Source of the DNA: DATKJS01 sp050015275
GTDB lineage: Bacteria; Acidobacteriota; Aminicenantia; Aminicenantales; Saccharicenantaceae
Assembly: GCA_050015275.1 (NCBI GenBank)
Contig: JBEKBS010000021.1
Span: forward strand, 1 to 48,416
DNA: 48,416 bases
Reading direction: 5' to 3'
Positions 33,621 to 42,601 of the stretch are shown one piece after another. How positions within the stretch are numbered: position 1 is the first letter of the stretch; every line of letters starts with the position of its first letter. A program made the translations under genes and the position numbers. The notes beneath the pieces are model-generated. The model was given only the letters and a program-made list of their open reading frames with translations, had not been told where the DNA came from and ran no database searches.

Positions 33621-34661
33621 ATGAGCGCACGGCCAAAGAAGATCGAGGATTTCCGAAAGAAAGACGACCTTCTCGTGGTCACCGGCGCCGGGGGCTTCAT
33701 CGGCGGGGCCCTGATCCGCTATTTCCACGGCAAGGGCTTCCACAGGATCCGGGCCGTCGACAAGAAGCCCCTCCCCGACTGGTACCAGAGGACGCCCGGC
33801 GTCGAGGACCTCTGCCTGGACCTGAGCGATCGCGACAATTGCGTCCGGGCCTGCAAGGGGGCCGCCGAGGTCTACCAGCTGGCCGCCGACATGGGCGGGA
33901 TGGGCTTCATCGAGCGCTTCCGCGTCGAGTGCCTGCGGAGCGTCCTCATCAACACCCACATGATCGAAGCCGCCGACAAGGCCGGCGCGGACCGTTACTT
34001 TTTCTCTTCCTCCGCCTGCGCCTATAACGTCGAGCTGCAGAAGGACACGCGTTCCCGGGCCCTCAAGGAGTCGGACGCCTACCCGGCCATGGCCGAGCGC
34101 GGCTACGGGTGGGAGAAGCTCTTCTCGGAGATGGTCTGCCAGGAGTACCGGGCCGAGCGGGGATTCCAGACGTTCATCGCCCGGTTCCACAACGTTTACG
34201 GCCCGCACGGGACCTGGGACGGCGGCCGGGAGAAGGCGCCGGCCGCCCTCTGCCGCAAGGTCCTCGAGGCCCGCGATAACGGGAGCTTCGCGGTCGAGGT
34301 CTGGGGCGACGGGAGCCAGACCCGGAGCTTCCAGTTCATCGACGACTGCGTCGAAGGGATCGACATGATCATGCACTGCGACCGGCTCGTCGCGACGCCC
34401 ATCAACCTGGGCTCGAGCGAGCTCGTCTCGGTCAACGAGCTCCTGTCGATCATCGAGGAGGCGGCGGGCTTCAAGGTCAAAAGGAGCTACGACCCGGCGG
34501 CGCCGAAGGGCGTCGGCGGCCGCAATTCCGACAACACGATGATCAAGGAGGTCCTGGGCTGGGAGCCCTCGACCCCGCTCCGCAAGGGGATCGCCAGGAC
34601 CTACGCCTGGATCGAGGAGCAGTTCGCCCTGCGCAAGGCCGGGAAGCGGACGGTCGTCTAG
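33621..34661 (+). CDS. GDP-mannose 3,5-epimerase-like sugar nucleotide enzyme
   Basis: This 346-residue extended SDR enzyme has the NAD-binding TGAGGFIGG, SSSACAYN and a YGWEKL catalytic Tyr-Lys. ADMGGMGFIERF and GTWDGGREKAPAALCRK are characteristic of GDP-mannose 3,5-epimerase (GME), which makes GDP-L-galactose and GDP-L-gulose. In bacteria such enzymes act in polysaccharide or glycan synthesis. Here it stands alone, with no glycosyltransferases nearby. AAAGGA lies ten bases before the ATG. Confidence 0.83.
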   Translation: MSARPKKIEDFRKKDDLLVVTGAGGFIGGALIRYFHGKGFHRIRAVDKKPLPDWYQRTPGVEDLCLDLSDRDNCVRACKGAAEVYQLAADMGGMGFIERFRVECLRSVLINTHMIEAADKAGADRYFFSSSACAYNVELQKDTRSRALKESDAYPAMAERGYGWEKLFSEMVCQEYRAERGFQTFIARFHNVYGPHGTWDGGREKAPAALCRKVLEARDNGSFAVEVWGDGSQTRSFQFIDDCVEGIDMIMHCDRLVATPINLGSSELVSVNELLSIIEEAAGFKVKRSYDPAAPKGVGGRNSDNTMIKEVLGWEPSTPLRKGIARTYAWIEEQFALRKAGKRTVV

Positions 34662-34668
34662 CGGAGGA

Positions 34669-34698
34669 TTGACGTCCCGTTCACGGACGGCGTATGAT
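34669..34698 (+). promoter_or_regulatory. promoter for the membrane protein-XdhC-MocA group
   Basis: TTGACG (34669-34674) and TATGAT (34693-34698) are 18 bases apart, starting just after the preceding stop. Transcription would start near 34705, about 37 bases before the ATG. Confidence 0.6.
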
Positions 34699-34741
34699 TG
34701 GGGACGATGTCTGTCGGCAATCCCAACACCCGGAGGGAACG

Positions 34742-35407
34742 ATGTCCATGAATCCCGCCAAAACTGCTTGGGGCCCCATCCTGGTCCTGGGAAGCGTTTG
34801 GGGTTTGTCCGAGGCGGCCCTCGGCATGTATCTGCGCCAATGCGCCTCGACGGTCTCGGGCTCGCTCATGACCGGCGCGGCCCTTTTCTTCCTGGCCGCC
34901 GCCTGGGCGATCTCGCCCCGCTATCAGGCCATCGCCGGGATGGTCGCCCTGGCTTCGTTCTTCAAGCTTTTTGACGCAATACTCCTCGGCCTCCCCGTCC
35001 TCCACGGCGCCATCGCCAACCCGATCTTCGCCATCATCATGGAGGGAGCGGCATTCGCCCTCCTGATCAGCGTCCTTCAAAAAGGCCTGATCGCGAAAAC
35101 CGCGGGGCGGGGGCTCGCCGGAGGCCTGACCGCGCTTCTCGCCGTCAACGCCTTCCCGCTGGTCAAGTTCGCCACCGGGATCGCGGCCTGCAAGGTCCCC
35201 GGCACGGCCATCCCCCTTTCTCTCTATTACGCTCCGATCGCCATCGCTGTCTCGATGCTCACCGTTCCGGCCGGATTTTGGGCCGGGGCGAGGGTCGCGG
35301 CTCTCGAAACGCGGCTCGCGCCGTCCGCCCCCGCGAAACTCGGCTGGGTCTCACCCGCCGCCTTCGTCCTCTGCCTGGCCGCCCTCACGCTCCTGAGACT
35401 GGTTTGA
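34742..35407 (+). CDS. unrecognised integral membrane protein
   Basis: I do not recognise this 221-residue protein. It has about six hydrophobic segments, starting with WGPILVLGSVWGLSEAALGM. Glycine- and alanine-rich helices and few charges suggest a transporter-type or S-component-like fold, but this is a guess. GGAGGG precedes the ATG at 34742; an in-frame start at 34694 lies inside the -10 region and is rejected. It lies 33 bases before xdhC and likely shares its transcript, so it may serve molybdenum or purine metabolism. Confidence 0.6.
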   Translation: MSMNPAKTAWGPILVLGSVWGLSEAALGMYLRQCASTVSGSLMTGAALFFLAAAWAISPRYQAIAGMVALASFFKLFDAILLGLPVLHGAIANPIFAIIMEGAAFALLISVLQKGLIAKTAGRGLAGGLTALLAVNAFPLVKFATGIAACKVPGTAIPLSLYYAPIAIAVSMLTVPAGFWAGARVAALETRLAPSAPAKLGWVSPAAFVLCLAALTLLRLV

Positions 35408-35440
35408 ACCAGGCCGGCTGCTCCCGGCCGGGAACCATCG

Positions 35441-36492
<1,052 letters not shown>

Positions 36493-36496
<4 letters not shown>

Positions 36497-37095
36497 TCTG
36501 GGCCGTCGTCCTCGCCGCCGGAGAATCCCGGAGGATGGGGACGCAGAAGCTCCTCCTCCCCTTCGGCGGAACGACGGTCATCGAGGCCATCGTCCGGACC
36601 GCGCTCGATTCGGAGGCCGACGGGACGGTCGTCGTCCTGGGGGCCGACAGGGAGAGGGTCCGGGGCTTGCTCAAATCTTATCCCCTGGTTTTCGCGGTCA
36701 ACGAGGATTTTCGGCTGGGCATGCTCTCATCGATCCAGGCGGGATTCAAGGCCCTCCCGAACAACGCGGAGGCCGCGGTCATCATGCTCGGCGATCAGCC
36801 GGCGATCCCGGCCGGGGTCCTCGACGCCCTCATCCGGGCTTACCGGGAAAGCCGCCGCGGGATCGTCGTCCCGGTCCATAGTGGGAGACGCGGCCATCCT
36901 GTCCTGGTCGGCACGAAATACAGGGATGAGGTCCTCGGCCTCGACCCGGCAGTCGGCCTGAGGCAGCTCCTGCGGGCCCATCCGGAGGACGTTCTGGAGG
37001 TCGCGGTCCCCGACGAGTCCGTCCTCAAGGATATCGACCGTCCCGGGGATTACCGGAAAGAGGTCGATTCAAGCTCTAAAGCTCGCCGTAAATAA
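36493..37095 (+). CDS. mocA: MocA-like molybdenum cofactor cytidylyltransferase
   Basis: MocA transfers CMP to molybdopterin for hydroxylase-type enzymes. The 200-residue protein has the nucleotidyltransferase opening VVLAAGESRRMGTQKLLLPF, NEDFRLGMLSSIQAG, MLGDQPAIP, a RGHPVLVG segment and DIDRPGDY. The start is the ATG overlapping the xdhC stop; a longer upstream frame exists only inside xdhC. Pairing with XdhC supports a role in maturing a xanthine-dehydrogenase-like enzyme encoded elsewhere. The 91 bases after it hold nothing clear. Confidence 0.9.
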
Positions 37096-37186
37096 CGTGA
37101 CGGCGCCATTCAAGCGTCCTTCATCAACGCCGTTGCACGTTGTCAGGTCTCTGGATCCGTCCCCTCAGCGCAGGCGCTCTATGCTA

Positions 37187-37591
37187 CTAACGGAAAAGCA
37201 ATTCGAAATCGCGCGGGCTGACGATGCGGATGCCCTCGTGTTCCTTGAGGATCAGAAGGTCTTTGTCGCCAGAGACAAGATAATCCACGCGGCTCGCGAC
37301 GGCGCAGGCCAAAACGAAATCGTCATCCCGGTCGCGGCACGCGCGGGGACGTTTCGTAGGGTCGGGCGGTTCGGCAATTTTCGCCACGCCTCCCAGCAAT
37401 TCCAGGGCCTCCGCGATCTCCGTCCCGGAAGCGTCGAGCTTGTCCCTCAGGGCTTTCTTGAACTCGCCGATGAGGTGGGGGCAGGCGAAGAGCTGGAATT
37501 CATGGGCATTGGCGCGTCTGAGGAGCTTCGCGCAAAGGCCGTCCGCGGCGAAGGCGGCGACAAGAACGTTCGTATCGAAGACGGCCTTCAC
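37187..37591 (-). CDS. PIN-domain toxin, putative RNase
   Basis: The 134-residue protein has the PIN acidic residues: FDTNVLVAAF at the start, a mid-protein Glu (LIGEFKKAL), and ACRDRDDDFVLACAV and YLVSGDKDLL later. PIN toxins are Mg-dependent RNases of VapC type or the related COG1569 group. It overlaps the antitoxin gene by four bases and is the second gene of the pair, as usual. Confidence 0.87.
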   Translation of the reverse strand: MKAVFDTNVLVAAFAADGLCAKLLRRANAHEFQLFACPHLIGEFKKALRDKLDASGTEIAEALELLGGVAKIAEPPDPTKRPRACRDRDDDFVLACAVASRVDYLVSGDKDLLILKEHEGIRIVSPRDFELLFR

Positions 37592-37806
37592 GAAACCGCC
37601 TTGAAAATATCTTCATCCGTGACCAAGCCCTTGTCTTTGGCCTTCCGGCTCAGGCCGGAACGGAGGCGCGAGAACCGGTCTTCCCAGAGATATGCCCGGA
37701 GAGCGTCCTTGATGAGGTCGCTTTTCGTTCGCCCCGACGCCTTGGCGATCCTGTCCAGTTCCTTGGCCATTTCCTGGGGAAAGCTGACGGAAATCACGGC
37801 TCTCAT
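37588..37806 (-). CDS. ribbon-helix-helix antitoxin
   Basis: The 72-residue protein begins with a short beta strand (AVISVSFPQEMAKELD) and two helices (SGRTKSDLIKDALRAYL), the RHH DNA-binding fold. The C-terminal basic tail would bind the PIN toxin. GGAGGG precedes the ATG. A palindrome overlapping its promoter is a likely operator for autoregulation. Confidence 0.87.
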   Translation of the reverse strand: MRAVISVSFPQEMAKELDRIAKASGRTKSDLIKDALRAYLWEDRFSRLRSGLSRKAKDKGLVTDEDIFKAVS

Positions 37807-37817
37807 GGCGGCCCTCC

Positions 37818-37854
37818 TGTATTACAATCTACTACATGAACGACGGGAAGTCAA
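37818..37854 (-). promoter_or_regulatory. toxin-antitoxin promoter with overlapping operator palindrome
   Basis: On the minus strand TTGACT (37854-37849) and TAGATT (37831-37826) are 17 bases apart. The imperfect palindrome TGTATTACAATCTACTACA (37818-37836) has arms matching at six of seven positions with a 5-base centre. It covers the -10 and the start region, where an RHH dimer pair would block transcription. Confidence 0.55.
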
Positions 37855-37919
37855 GCCGGAGGGCTCTTTCCTTCAAGAATATAGGACGGGGAACTGAGCC
37901 GCTTTTTCTCTCCGCATCA

Positions 37920-39068
37920 TCAGCGGAGGCGCTCCATGCGGACCGCGCGCTTCAGGATGCGGTCGGGCATGACCCGGACGCCGAGGCCGGGGCCGTCCGG
38001 GATGTCGATGAAGCCGTCGGGGCCGAGGAGGACGGGCGGCTCGGCGATGTCCTCGTCGAAATAATTGCTCGTTTCGGAGGTGTCGCCGGGCAGGGTGAAC
38101 CCTTCGGCCGTCTGGAGGTGGATATTGACGGCCCGGCCGATGCCCGTCTCGTCCATCCCGCCCGACCAGACATCGACGCCGCGGTCGGCACAATAGCGGG
38201 CGATCCTCATGGACTCCATGAGGCCTCCGACCCTCCCCTGCTTGATGTTGATGACCCGGCAGGCGCCGAGGGAAATAGCGGCGGCCGCGTCGTCGAGGCC
38301 GTGGATGGATTCGTCGAGGCAGATCGCGGTCTTCATCTCCTTCTGGAGGGCGGCGTGCTGGAAGATGTCGTTATAGGAAAGCGGCTGCTCGACCATCATC
38401 AAGTCAAAGGCGTCGAGCTCGCGGAGCCGGGGCGCGTCGGCGAGCGAATAGTCGCCGTTCGCGTCGACCATGAGCCGGACGTCGGGGAAACGGTCGCGGA
38501 CGGCCCGGACCCAATCGACGTCCTGGCCTTTCTTGATCTTCATTTTGACCCGGTGGTATTTCTTGGCCACGGCGCTCCCGACGGCGGCGAGGAGAGCGTC
38601 CGGCGTTTCCTTGAGCCCGATGCTGATCCCCGACATGATCTTTTTCGCCGGCCGGCCCAGGAGCGCGTGGAGAGGGACCCCGCTCTGGGTCGCGATCAGG
38701 ACGAGGAGGCCGTTCTCGATCGTCGCCTTGGCCATCCCGTGGCCGCGGACGTGGCGGAACCGCGCCTCGAGGTCGCCGAGCGTCATCCCCGGCTCGACGA
38801 GCGGCAGGAGGAAGTCCTTGATGATGTGGCGGGCCGTGCCGTTGGTCTCGTAGAAGTAGAACGGGTCGGGGTCGGAGACGCATTCGCTCCAGGCCGCGGC
38901 GCCGCCGGATTCGAGCCGCATGAGCATCGCTTCCTTGTCGGTCCAGACGTAGACGCTCGTCCCGAACGGGGCCACGAACGGCAGTTTGACGGTGACGAGG
39001 TCGATATGGTCGAGCCTGGGGACGGCGAGCTTTTCCAGGGCGGCGGCCGGCGACGGGCTGAGGGTCAT
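37920..39068 (-). CDS. enolase-superfamily enzyme, o-succinylbenzoate synthase/N-acylamino acid racemase-like
   Basis: This 382-residue enzyme has the muconate-lactonizing branch residues: catalytic K-x-K in RVKMKIKKG, metal ligands in VDANGDYS, MVEQPL and CLDESI, and the second-face lysine in NIKQGRVGG. The branch includes o-succinylbenzoate synthases (menaquinone synthesis), N-acylamino acid racemases and dipeptide epimerases; the sequence alone does not decide among them. The ATG at 39068 has CAGGAGG upstream; the in-frame extension to 39146 covers the promoter. Confidence 0.85.
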   Translation of the reverse strand: MTLSPSPAAALEKLAVPRLDHIDLVTVKLPFVAPFGTSVYVWTDKEAMLMRLESGGAAAWSECVSDPDPFYFYETNGTARHIIKDFLLPLVEPGMTLGDLEARFRHVRGHGMAKATIENGLLVLIATQSGVPLHALLGRPAKKIMSGISIGLKETPDALLAAVGSAVAKKYHRVKMKIKKGQDVDWVRAVRDRFPDVRLMVDANGDYSLADAPRLRELDAFDLMMVEQPLSYNDIFQHAALQKEMKTAICLDESIHGLDDAAAAISLGACRVINIKQGRVGGLMESMRIARYCADRGVDVWSGGMDETGIGRAVNIHLQTAEGFTLPGDTSETSNYFDEDIAEPPVLLGPDGFIDIPDGPGLGVRVMPDRILKRAVRMERLR

Positions 39069-39116
39069 GCGGTCCTCCTGGCGGAATGAATGTCGGGAAA
39101 CGTCCGGGCAGCCGGA

Positions 39117-39146
39117 ATCGTAATTCGCCCCGGGCGCCGGTGTCAA
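39117..39146 (-). promoter_or_regulatory. leftward promoter for the enolase-superfamily gene
   Basis: Read on the minus strand, a perfect TTGACA (39146-39141) and TACGAT (39122-39117) are spaced by 18 bases. It lies in the divergent gap to the TatT-like gene, whose own promoter probably uses the TTATAT at 39177-39182 (no good -35 seen). Confidence 0.6.
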
Positions 39147-39205
39147 GTCGCGCTTTATTCGGCGGCCCCGTTTGTGTTATATATCGCTCGAAGAGAGGTG
39201 CGGGA

Positions 39206-39967
39206 ATGAAATCACGAAAGAACGTCTTTCTCTTGTTCGCGTTCCTCGTCCTCCTGCCGGCGTTCCTCGCGTTCTCGCAGGAGACGAAATCGCTGACCCA
39301 GCAGGGCGACGATCTTTGGGACCAGCGCGGCGACCAGGCCAGGGCCAAGGAAGGGCTCGAGAAATACCGGGACGCCCTGCTCAAGAACGAGGACGCCTAC
39401 GGGGTCTACTGGAGGATGGCCCGGATCGAGTATTGGATCGGCGACCACGCGGCCAACAACGACGAAAAGAAAAGTGTCTTCGGGATGGGGGTCTATTACG
39501 GCAAGAAGGCCGTGGCGCTCGAGCCGAACAAGGTCGAGGGCCACTACTGGCTGGGCGTGAACTACGGCAGCTACGGCGAGGCCAAGGGCGTCCTCAAGAG
39601 CCTGTCGCTCGTCTCGCCCATCAAGGACGAGATGCACAGGGTCATGGCCATCGACAAGACTTTCGACGACGGCGGCGCCGACAGGGTGCTGGGGCGCGTC
39701 TATTATGAGCTCCCCGGGTTCTTCGGCGGCAGCAACCAGAAATCCCTCGAGCACCTCCTGAGATCCAAGGAGCTGGGCCCGCGGGTCGGCCTGACCCGGA
39801 TCTATCTCGCCGACACTTACCTGGCCCTCAACAATGTCGCGAAGGCGCGGGAGGAGCTCGAGTTCGTGATTGCCATGGAGCCCGACCCGAAGCTCATCCC
39901 GGAAACGGCCCAGGAAAAAGTCATGGCCAAGGACAAGCTCAAGGCCAAGGAATTCCACAAGAAGTGA
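39206..39967 (+). CDS. TatT-like exported TPR protein
   Basis: A signal peptide (KNVFLLFAFLVLLPAFLAFSQ) leads a 253-residue helical-repeat protein. The segments YWRMARIEYWIGDH, GVYYGKKAVALEPNKVEGHYW, YGEAKGVLKSL and DDGGADRVLGRVYYELPGFFGG match the TatT family. TatT is a periplasmic TRAP-associated TPR protein first seen in Treponema (family knowledge). No TRAP transporter genes are present here. GAGAGGTG precedes the ATG. Its stop overlaps the GTG start of the pseudouridine synthase gene. Confidence 0.82.
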   Translation: MKSRKNVFLLFAFLVLLPAFLAFSQETKSLTQQGDDLWDQRGDQARAKEGLEKYRDALLKNEDAYGVYWRMARIEYWIGDHAANNDEKKSVFGMGVYYGKKAVALEPNKVEGHYWLGVNYGSYGEAKGVLKSLSLVSPIKDEMHRVMAIDKTFDDGGADRVLGRVYYELPGFFGGSNQKSLEHLLRSKELGPRVGLTRIYLADTYLALNNVAKAREELEFVIAMEPDPKLIPETAQEKVMAKDKLKAKEFHKK

Positions 39968-40686
39968 CGGAACGAGCCAACGAGGACTCGGCCCGCGAAG
40001 CAACCGGAGAAACGGCTGCGCCCGCGCGAGCGGTCCGAATCCTCTTCGAGAACGGCGGTATCCTGGCCGTCGACAAACCGGAGGGCGTCGTCTCGCTCGC
40101 CGAGGGGGGAAAAGGCGGCCTTCCCGAGCTGCTGCGCGATGTCTACCCGGCGAAGCTTTACCCCGTCCACCGCCTCGACCGGGAGGCGAGCGGAGTCATC
40201 GTCTTCGCCAAAGACCCCGGAATGCACCGCCACCTGAACGGCGAGTTCGACCGCCGGTCCGTCCGGAAGACCTACCTGGCCCTGACCCACGGGGTCATGG
40301 AGAGCAACCGCGGCATCGTCAACAAGCCCATCCGGGAGTTCGGGTCGGGGAGGATGGGAGTGGACGTGAAGCTGGGCAAGCCGTCGTCGACGGAATTCAA
40401 GGTGTACGAGCGGCTGAAGGCGTATACCCTCGTCCGGGCCTATCCGCTCACCGGCCGGCGCCACCAGATCCGGGTCCACCTTTACAGCCTCGGCCACCCG
40501 ATCGTCGGCGACCTGAAGTACGGCGACCGGGCGGCGCAGGAAAAGTTCCCGAGGCTGATGCTCCACGCCACGGAGATCGAGTTCGACCTGCCCTCGGGCG
40601 AGCGGTTGAAGATCGAGGCCCCCGCGCCCGAATCGTTCACGAAGGTCCTGGAGGAACTGAGGGCTAATTCGGTGACACACAACTAA
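39964..40686 (+). CDS. RluA-family pseudouridine synthase
   Basis: The 240-residue enzyme has the RluA catalytic motif HRLDREASGVIVFAKD (catalytic Asp), ILAVDKPEGVVS before it, and LTGRRHQIRVHLYSLGHPI after it. It modifies uridines in rRNA or tRNA; the target is unknown. There is no S4 domain. Translation starts at a GTG inside the TatT stop. The last residues (ANSVTHN) and the stop codon are encoded by the left arm of an inverted repeat element, so the original C-terminus was probably different. Confidence 0.9.
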   Translation: MTERANEDSAREATGETAAPARAVRILFENGGILAVDKPEGVVSLAEGGKGGLPELLRDVYPAKLYPVHRLDREASGVIVFAKDPGMHRHLNGEFDRRSVRKTYLALTHGVMESNRGIVNKPIREFGSGRMGVDVKLGKPSSTEFKVYERLKAYTLVRAYPLTGRRHQIRVHLYSLGHPIVGDLKYGDRAAQEKFPRLMLHATEIEFDLPSGERLKIEAPAPESFTKVLEELRANSVTHN

Positions 40687-40814
40687 TTACCGAATTAGCC
40701 GCGGAGGCTTCAGGAAAATAATTTGGATATTTAGTTGTATGTCAATTGTAAGTCACTGGGACAAAGAATAATTTCGGTAATTAGTTGTGTGTCACCGAAT
40801 TATCACCGAATTAT
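40665..40814. repeat. AT-rich inverted/direct repeat cluster, REP- or MITE-like
   Basis: The 30 bases 40665-40694 are the exact reverse complement of 40773-40802. A degenerate direct copy of the right unit lies at 40717-40744 (24 of 28 bases equal to 40767-40794). The unit CACCGAATTAT is duplicated in tandem at 40793-40803 and 40804-40814. Within the left arm, CTAATTCGGT and ACCGAATTAG form their own hairpin. Base composition is far more AT-rich than the surroundings. It looks like a mobile repeat, perhaps spread by a Y1-type transposase. The rest of the gap to 40971 holds a promoter. Confidence 0.7.
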
Positions 40815-40834
40815 GTGTTCGCCTCTTATCTTTA

Positions 40835-40863
40835 TTGATTCGCCGGCATGTTTGGTTTATTCT
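40835..40863 (+). promoter_or_regulatory. possible promoter for pcnB
   Basis: TTGATT (40835-40840) and TATTCT (40858-40863) are 17 bases apart, downstream of the repeat cluster. The leader to the ATG would be about 100 bases with no clear Shine-Dalgarno. Confidence 0.4.
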
Positions 40864-40971
40864 GTTCATCTATGACTAGCATTTTCGCCGATTCGGCAAG
40901 GCCCAATCATCTCATCGCTCTTATCCTGTTCATCTCCAACATCCCCCGCGACCCCCTCCTTCCCCCCTTCC

Positions 40972-42489
40972 ATGGACGATAGAACCCTGCCCGACCCCGA
41001 CCTCCAAGGCCCGGTCATCCTCGACCGGTCCCACCATTCCATCTCGCGGCGCGACATCGACTACGACGCCCTCAAGGTCCTCTACCGCCTCAGCGGCCAC
41101 GGCTTCATCGCCTATCTCGTCGGCGGCGCCGTGCGCGACCTCCTCCTCGGCCGCCGCCCGGCCGATTTCGACATCGGCACGGACGCCCACCCCAACCAGA
41201 TCAAGAAGCTCTTCCGGAACGCCTTCCTCATCGGGCGCCGCTTCCGCCTGGCCCACATCAAGTTCCAGGGCGGGAAGGTCATCGAGGTGTCCACGTTCCG
41301 GAGAAAGCCCGACGAGGAGGAAGTGCGGGCCGAGCGCGAAGAGGAGATGAGGGCATCGGAAGCGGAGCGGGCCCGCGACGACGCCGCCGATAGCCCCGGA
41401 CATGAGTTCTCCTCTGACGCGCCAACAGCGATGGCATCCGAGGGCGAGATCCCAGCCGCTCCCGCTCCTAAGCAGGATGCTCCGGCATCCGATCTCGAAC
41501 AGCCGGGCGAACCGGAGACCGGGCCCGAGCCCTCTCCGCCTCCCCTTGAGCGGAAGCCCATCCCGATCCCGGGCCGCCCCCCTCTCAAGCCCATCGCCTT
41601 CGGCACCCCCCAGGAAGACGCCTTCCGGCGCGACATCACGATCAACGCCCTGTTCTACGATATCGCCACCTACTCCGTCATCGACTATGTCGGCGGCCTC
41701 GACGACCTCCGCCGCGGCCGCGTCCGCATCATCGGCGACCCCGACGAAAGCTACACGGAGGACCCGGTCCGGATCTGGAGGGTCATCCGCCACGCCTCCC
41801 GCCTCAACTTCACGATCGAGGAGCGGACCGAGCGGGCCATTCCGACCCATCTCTACCTCCTGGCCAAGGCGGCCGGATCGCGCCTGTTCGAGGAGCTGAA
41901 CAAGGACATGAAGTCGGGCCAATCCCGCCCGTTCTTCGAGCTGGCCCGGCGCCGCTCCATTCTCCCCGTCATCCTCGGCGCGATCGGCGACTTCTACCAG
42001 CGCTCCGGCGACGCCTTCGCCCGCCTCGCCGAGTATCTGGCCGCCATCGACGCCGCCGTCGGGCGCGGCACCCCCCCCGCGCCGGAGCTCACGTACGCCC
42101 TCCTCATCTGGCCCTGGGCCAAGACGATCCTCGCCGACACCCTGGGGGACAAGCCCAAGGTCCTCTATGAGGCCTTCCGGGAAGCGAAGCCCGCGACCCA
42201 GGTCCCCAAGAGCATCCTCCTCAACGCCGTTCAGACGCTTGTCATCGTCGAGCACATGCTCGAGGCCCTGTCCACCGGCCGGATGCGCTGGGCCCTGAAA
42301 AAGCGGGCCCACTATCCCGGAGCCTCCAAGATCTGCGCTTTCCTCGTCCAGGGCACGTTCAGCGAGGGCGAGGACCCCTTCGAGCGGCTCTACAGCGCCC
42401 GGTTCGGAGCGGAACGGCCGTCGGAAAAGCGCCGCCGCCGCCGTCGCCGCCCGCCCCGCCGGAAACTCGCCGTCCCCCCGGCCGCCTGA
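40972..42489 (+). CDS. pcnB: PcnB-type polynucleotide (A) polymerase / tRNA nucleotidyltransferase family
   Basis: The 505-residue protein opens with the PcnB signature HSISRRDIDYDALKVLYRL, then AYLVGGAVRDLLLGRRPADF with the DFDIGT catalytic aspartates, and GRRFRLAHIKF. EDAFRRDITINALFYD and EDPVRIWRVIRHASRL follow in the usual order. A low-complexity, acidic and proline-rich insert of about 85 residues (roughly 120-205) splits the head domain. The C-terminus is a very basic tail (RRRRRRPPRRK) likely to bind RNA. Poly(A) polymerase is more likely than CCA-adding enzyme given the N-terminal signature. No strong ribosome site precedes the ATG. Confidence 0.88.
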   Translation: MDDRTLPDPDLQGPVILDRSHHSISRRDIDYDALKVLYRLSGHGFIAYLVGGAVRDLLLGRRPADFDIGTDAHPNQIKKLFRNAFLIGRRFRLAHIKFQGGKVIEVSTFRRKPDEEEVRAEREEEMRASEAERARDDAADSPGHEFSSDAPTAMASEGEIPAAPAPKQDAPASDLEQPGEPETGPEPSPPPLERKPIPIPGRPPLKPIAFGTPQEDAFRRDITINALFYDIATYSVIDYVGGLDDLRRGRVRIIGDPDESYTEDPVRIWRVIRHASRLNFTIEERTERAIPTHLYLLAKAAGSRLFEELNKDMKSGQSRPFFELARRRSILPVILGAIGDFYQRSGDAFARLAEYLAAIDAAVGRGTPPAPELTYALLIWPWAKTILADTLGDKPKVLYEAFREAKPATQVPKSILLNAVQTLVIVEHMLEALSTGRMRWALKKRAHYPGASKICAFLVQGTFSEGEDPFERLYSARFGAERPSEKRRRRRRRPPRRKLAVPPAA

Positions 42490-42522
42490 TCCGGGCATGG
42501 CCGGGAAGTCATGTGCTTCGAG

Positions 42523-42551
42523 TTGAATCCGGAGTCCGATAACTCTATAAT
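42523..42551 (+). promoter_or_regulatory. sigma-70-type promoter for the VKOR-DsbA gene
   Basis: TTGAAT (42523-42528) and a consensus TATAAT (42546-42551) are spaced by 17 bases. Transcription would start near 42558. Confidence 0.75.
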
Positions 42552-42601
42552 TCGTTGATCCCGGGCCCGCTGACCCGGAACGGCGAGTGAGGAGAGACGA
42601 A

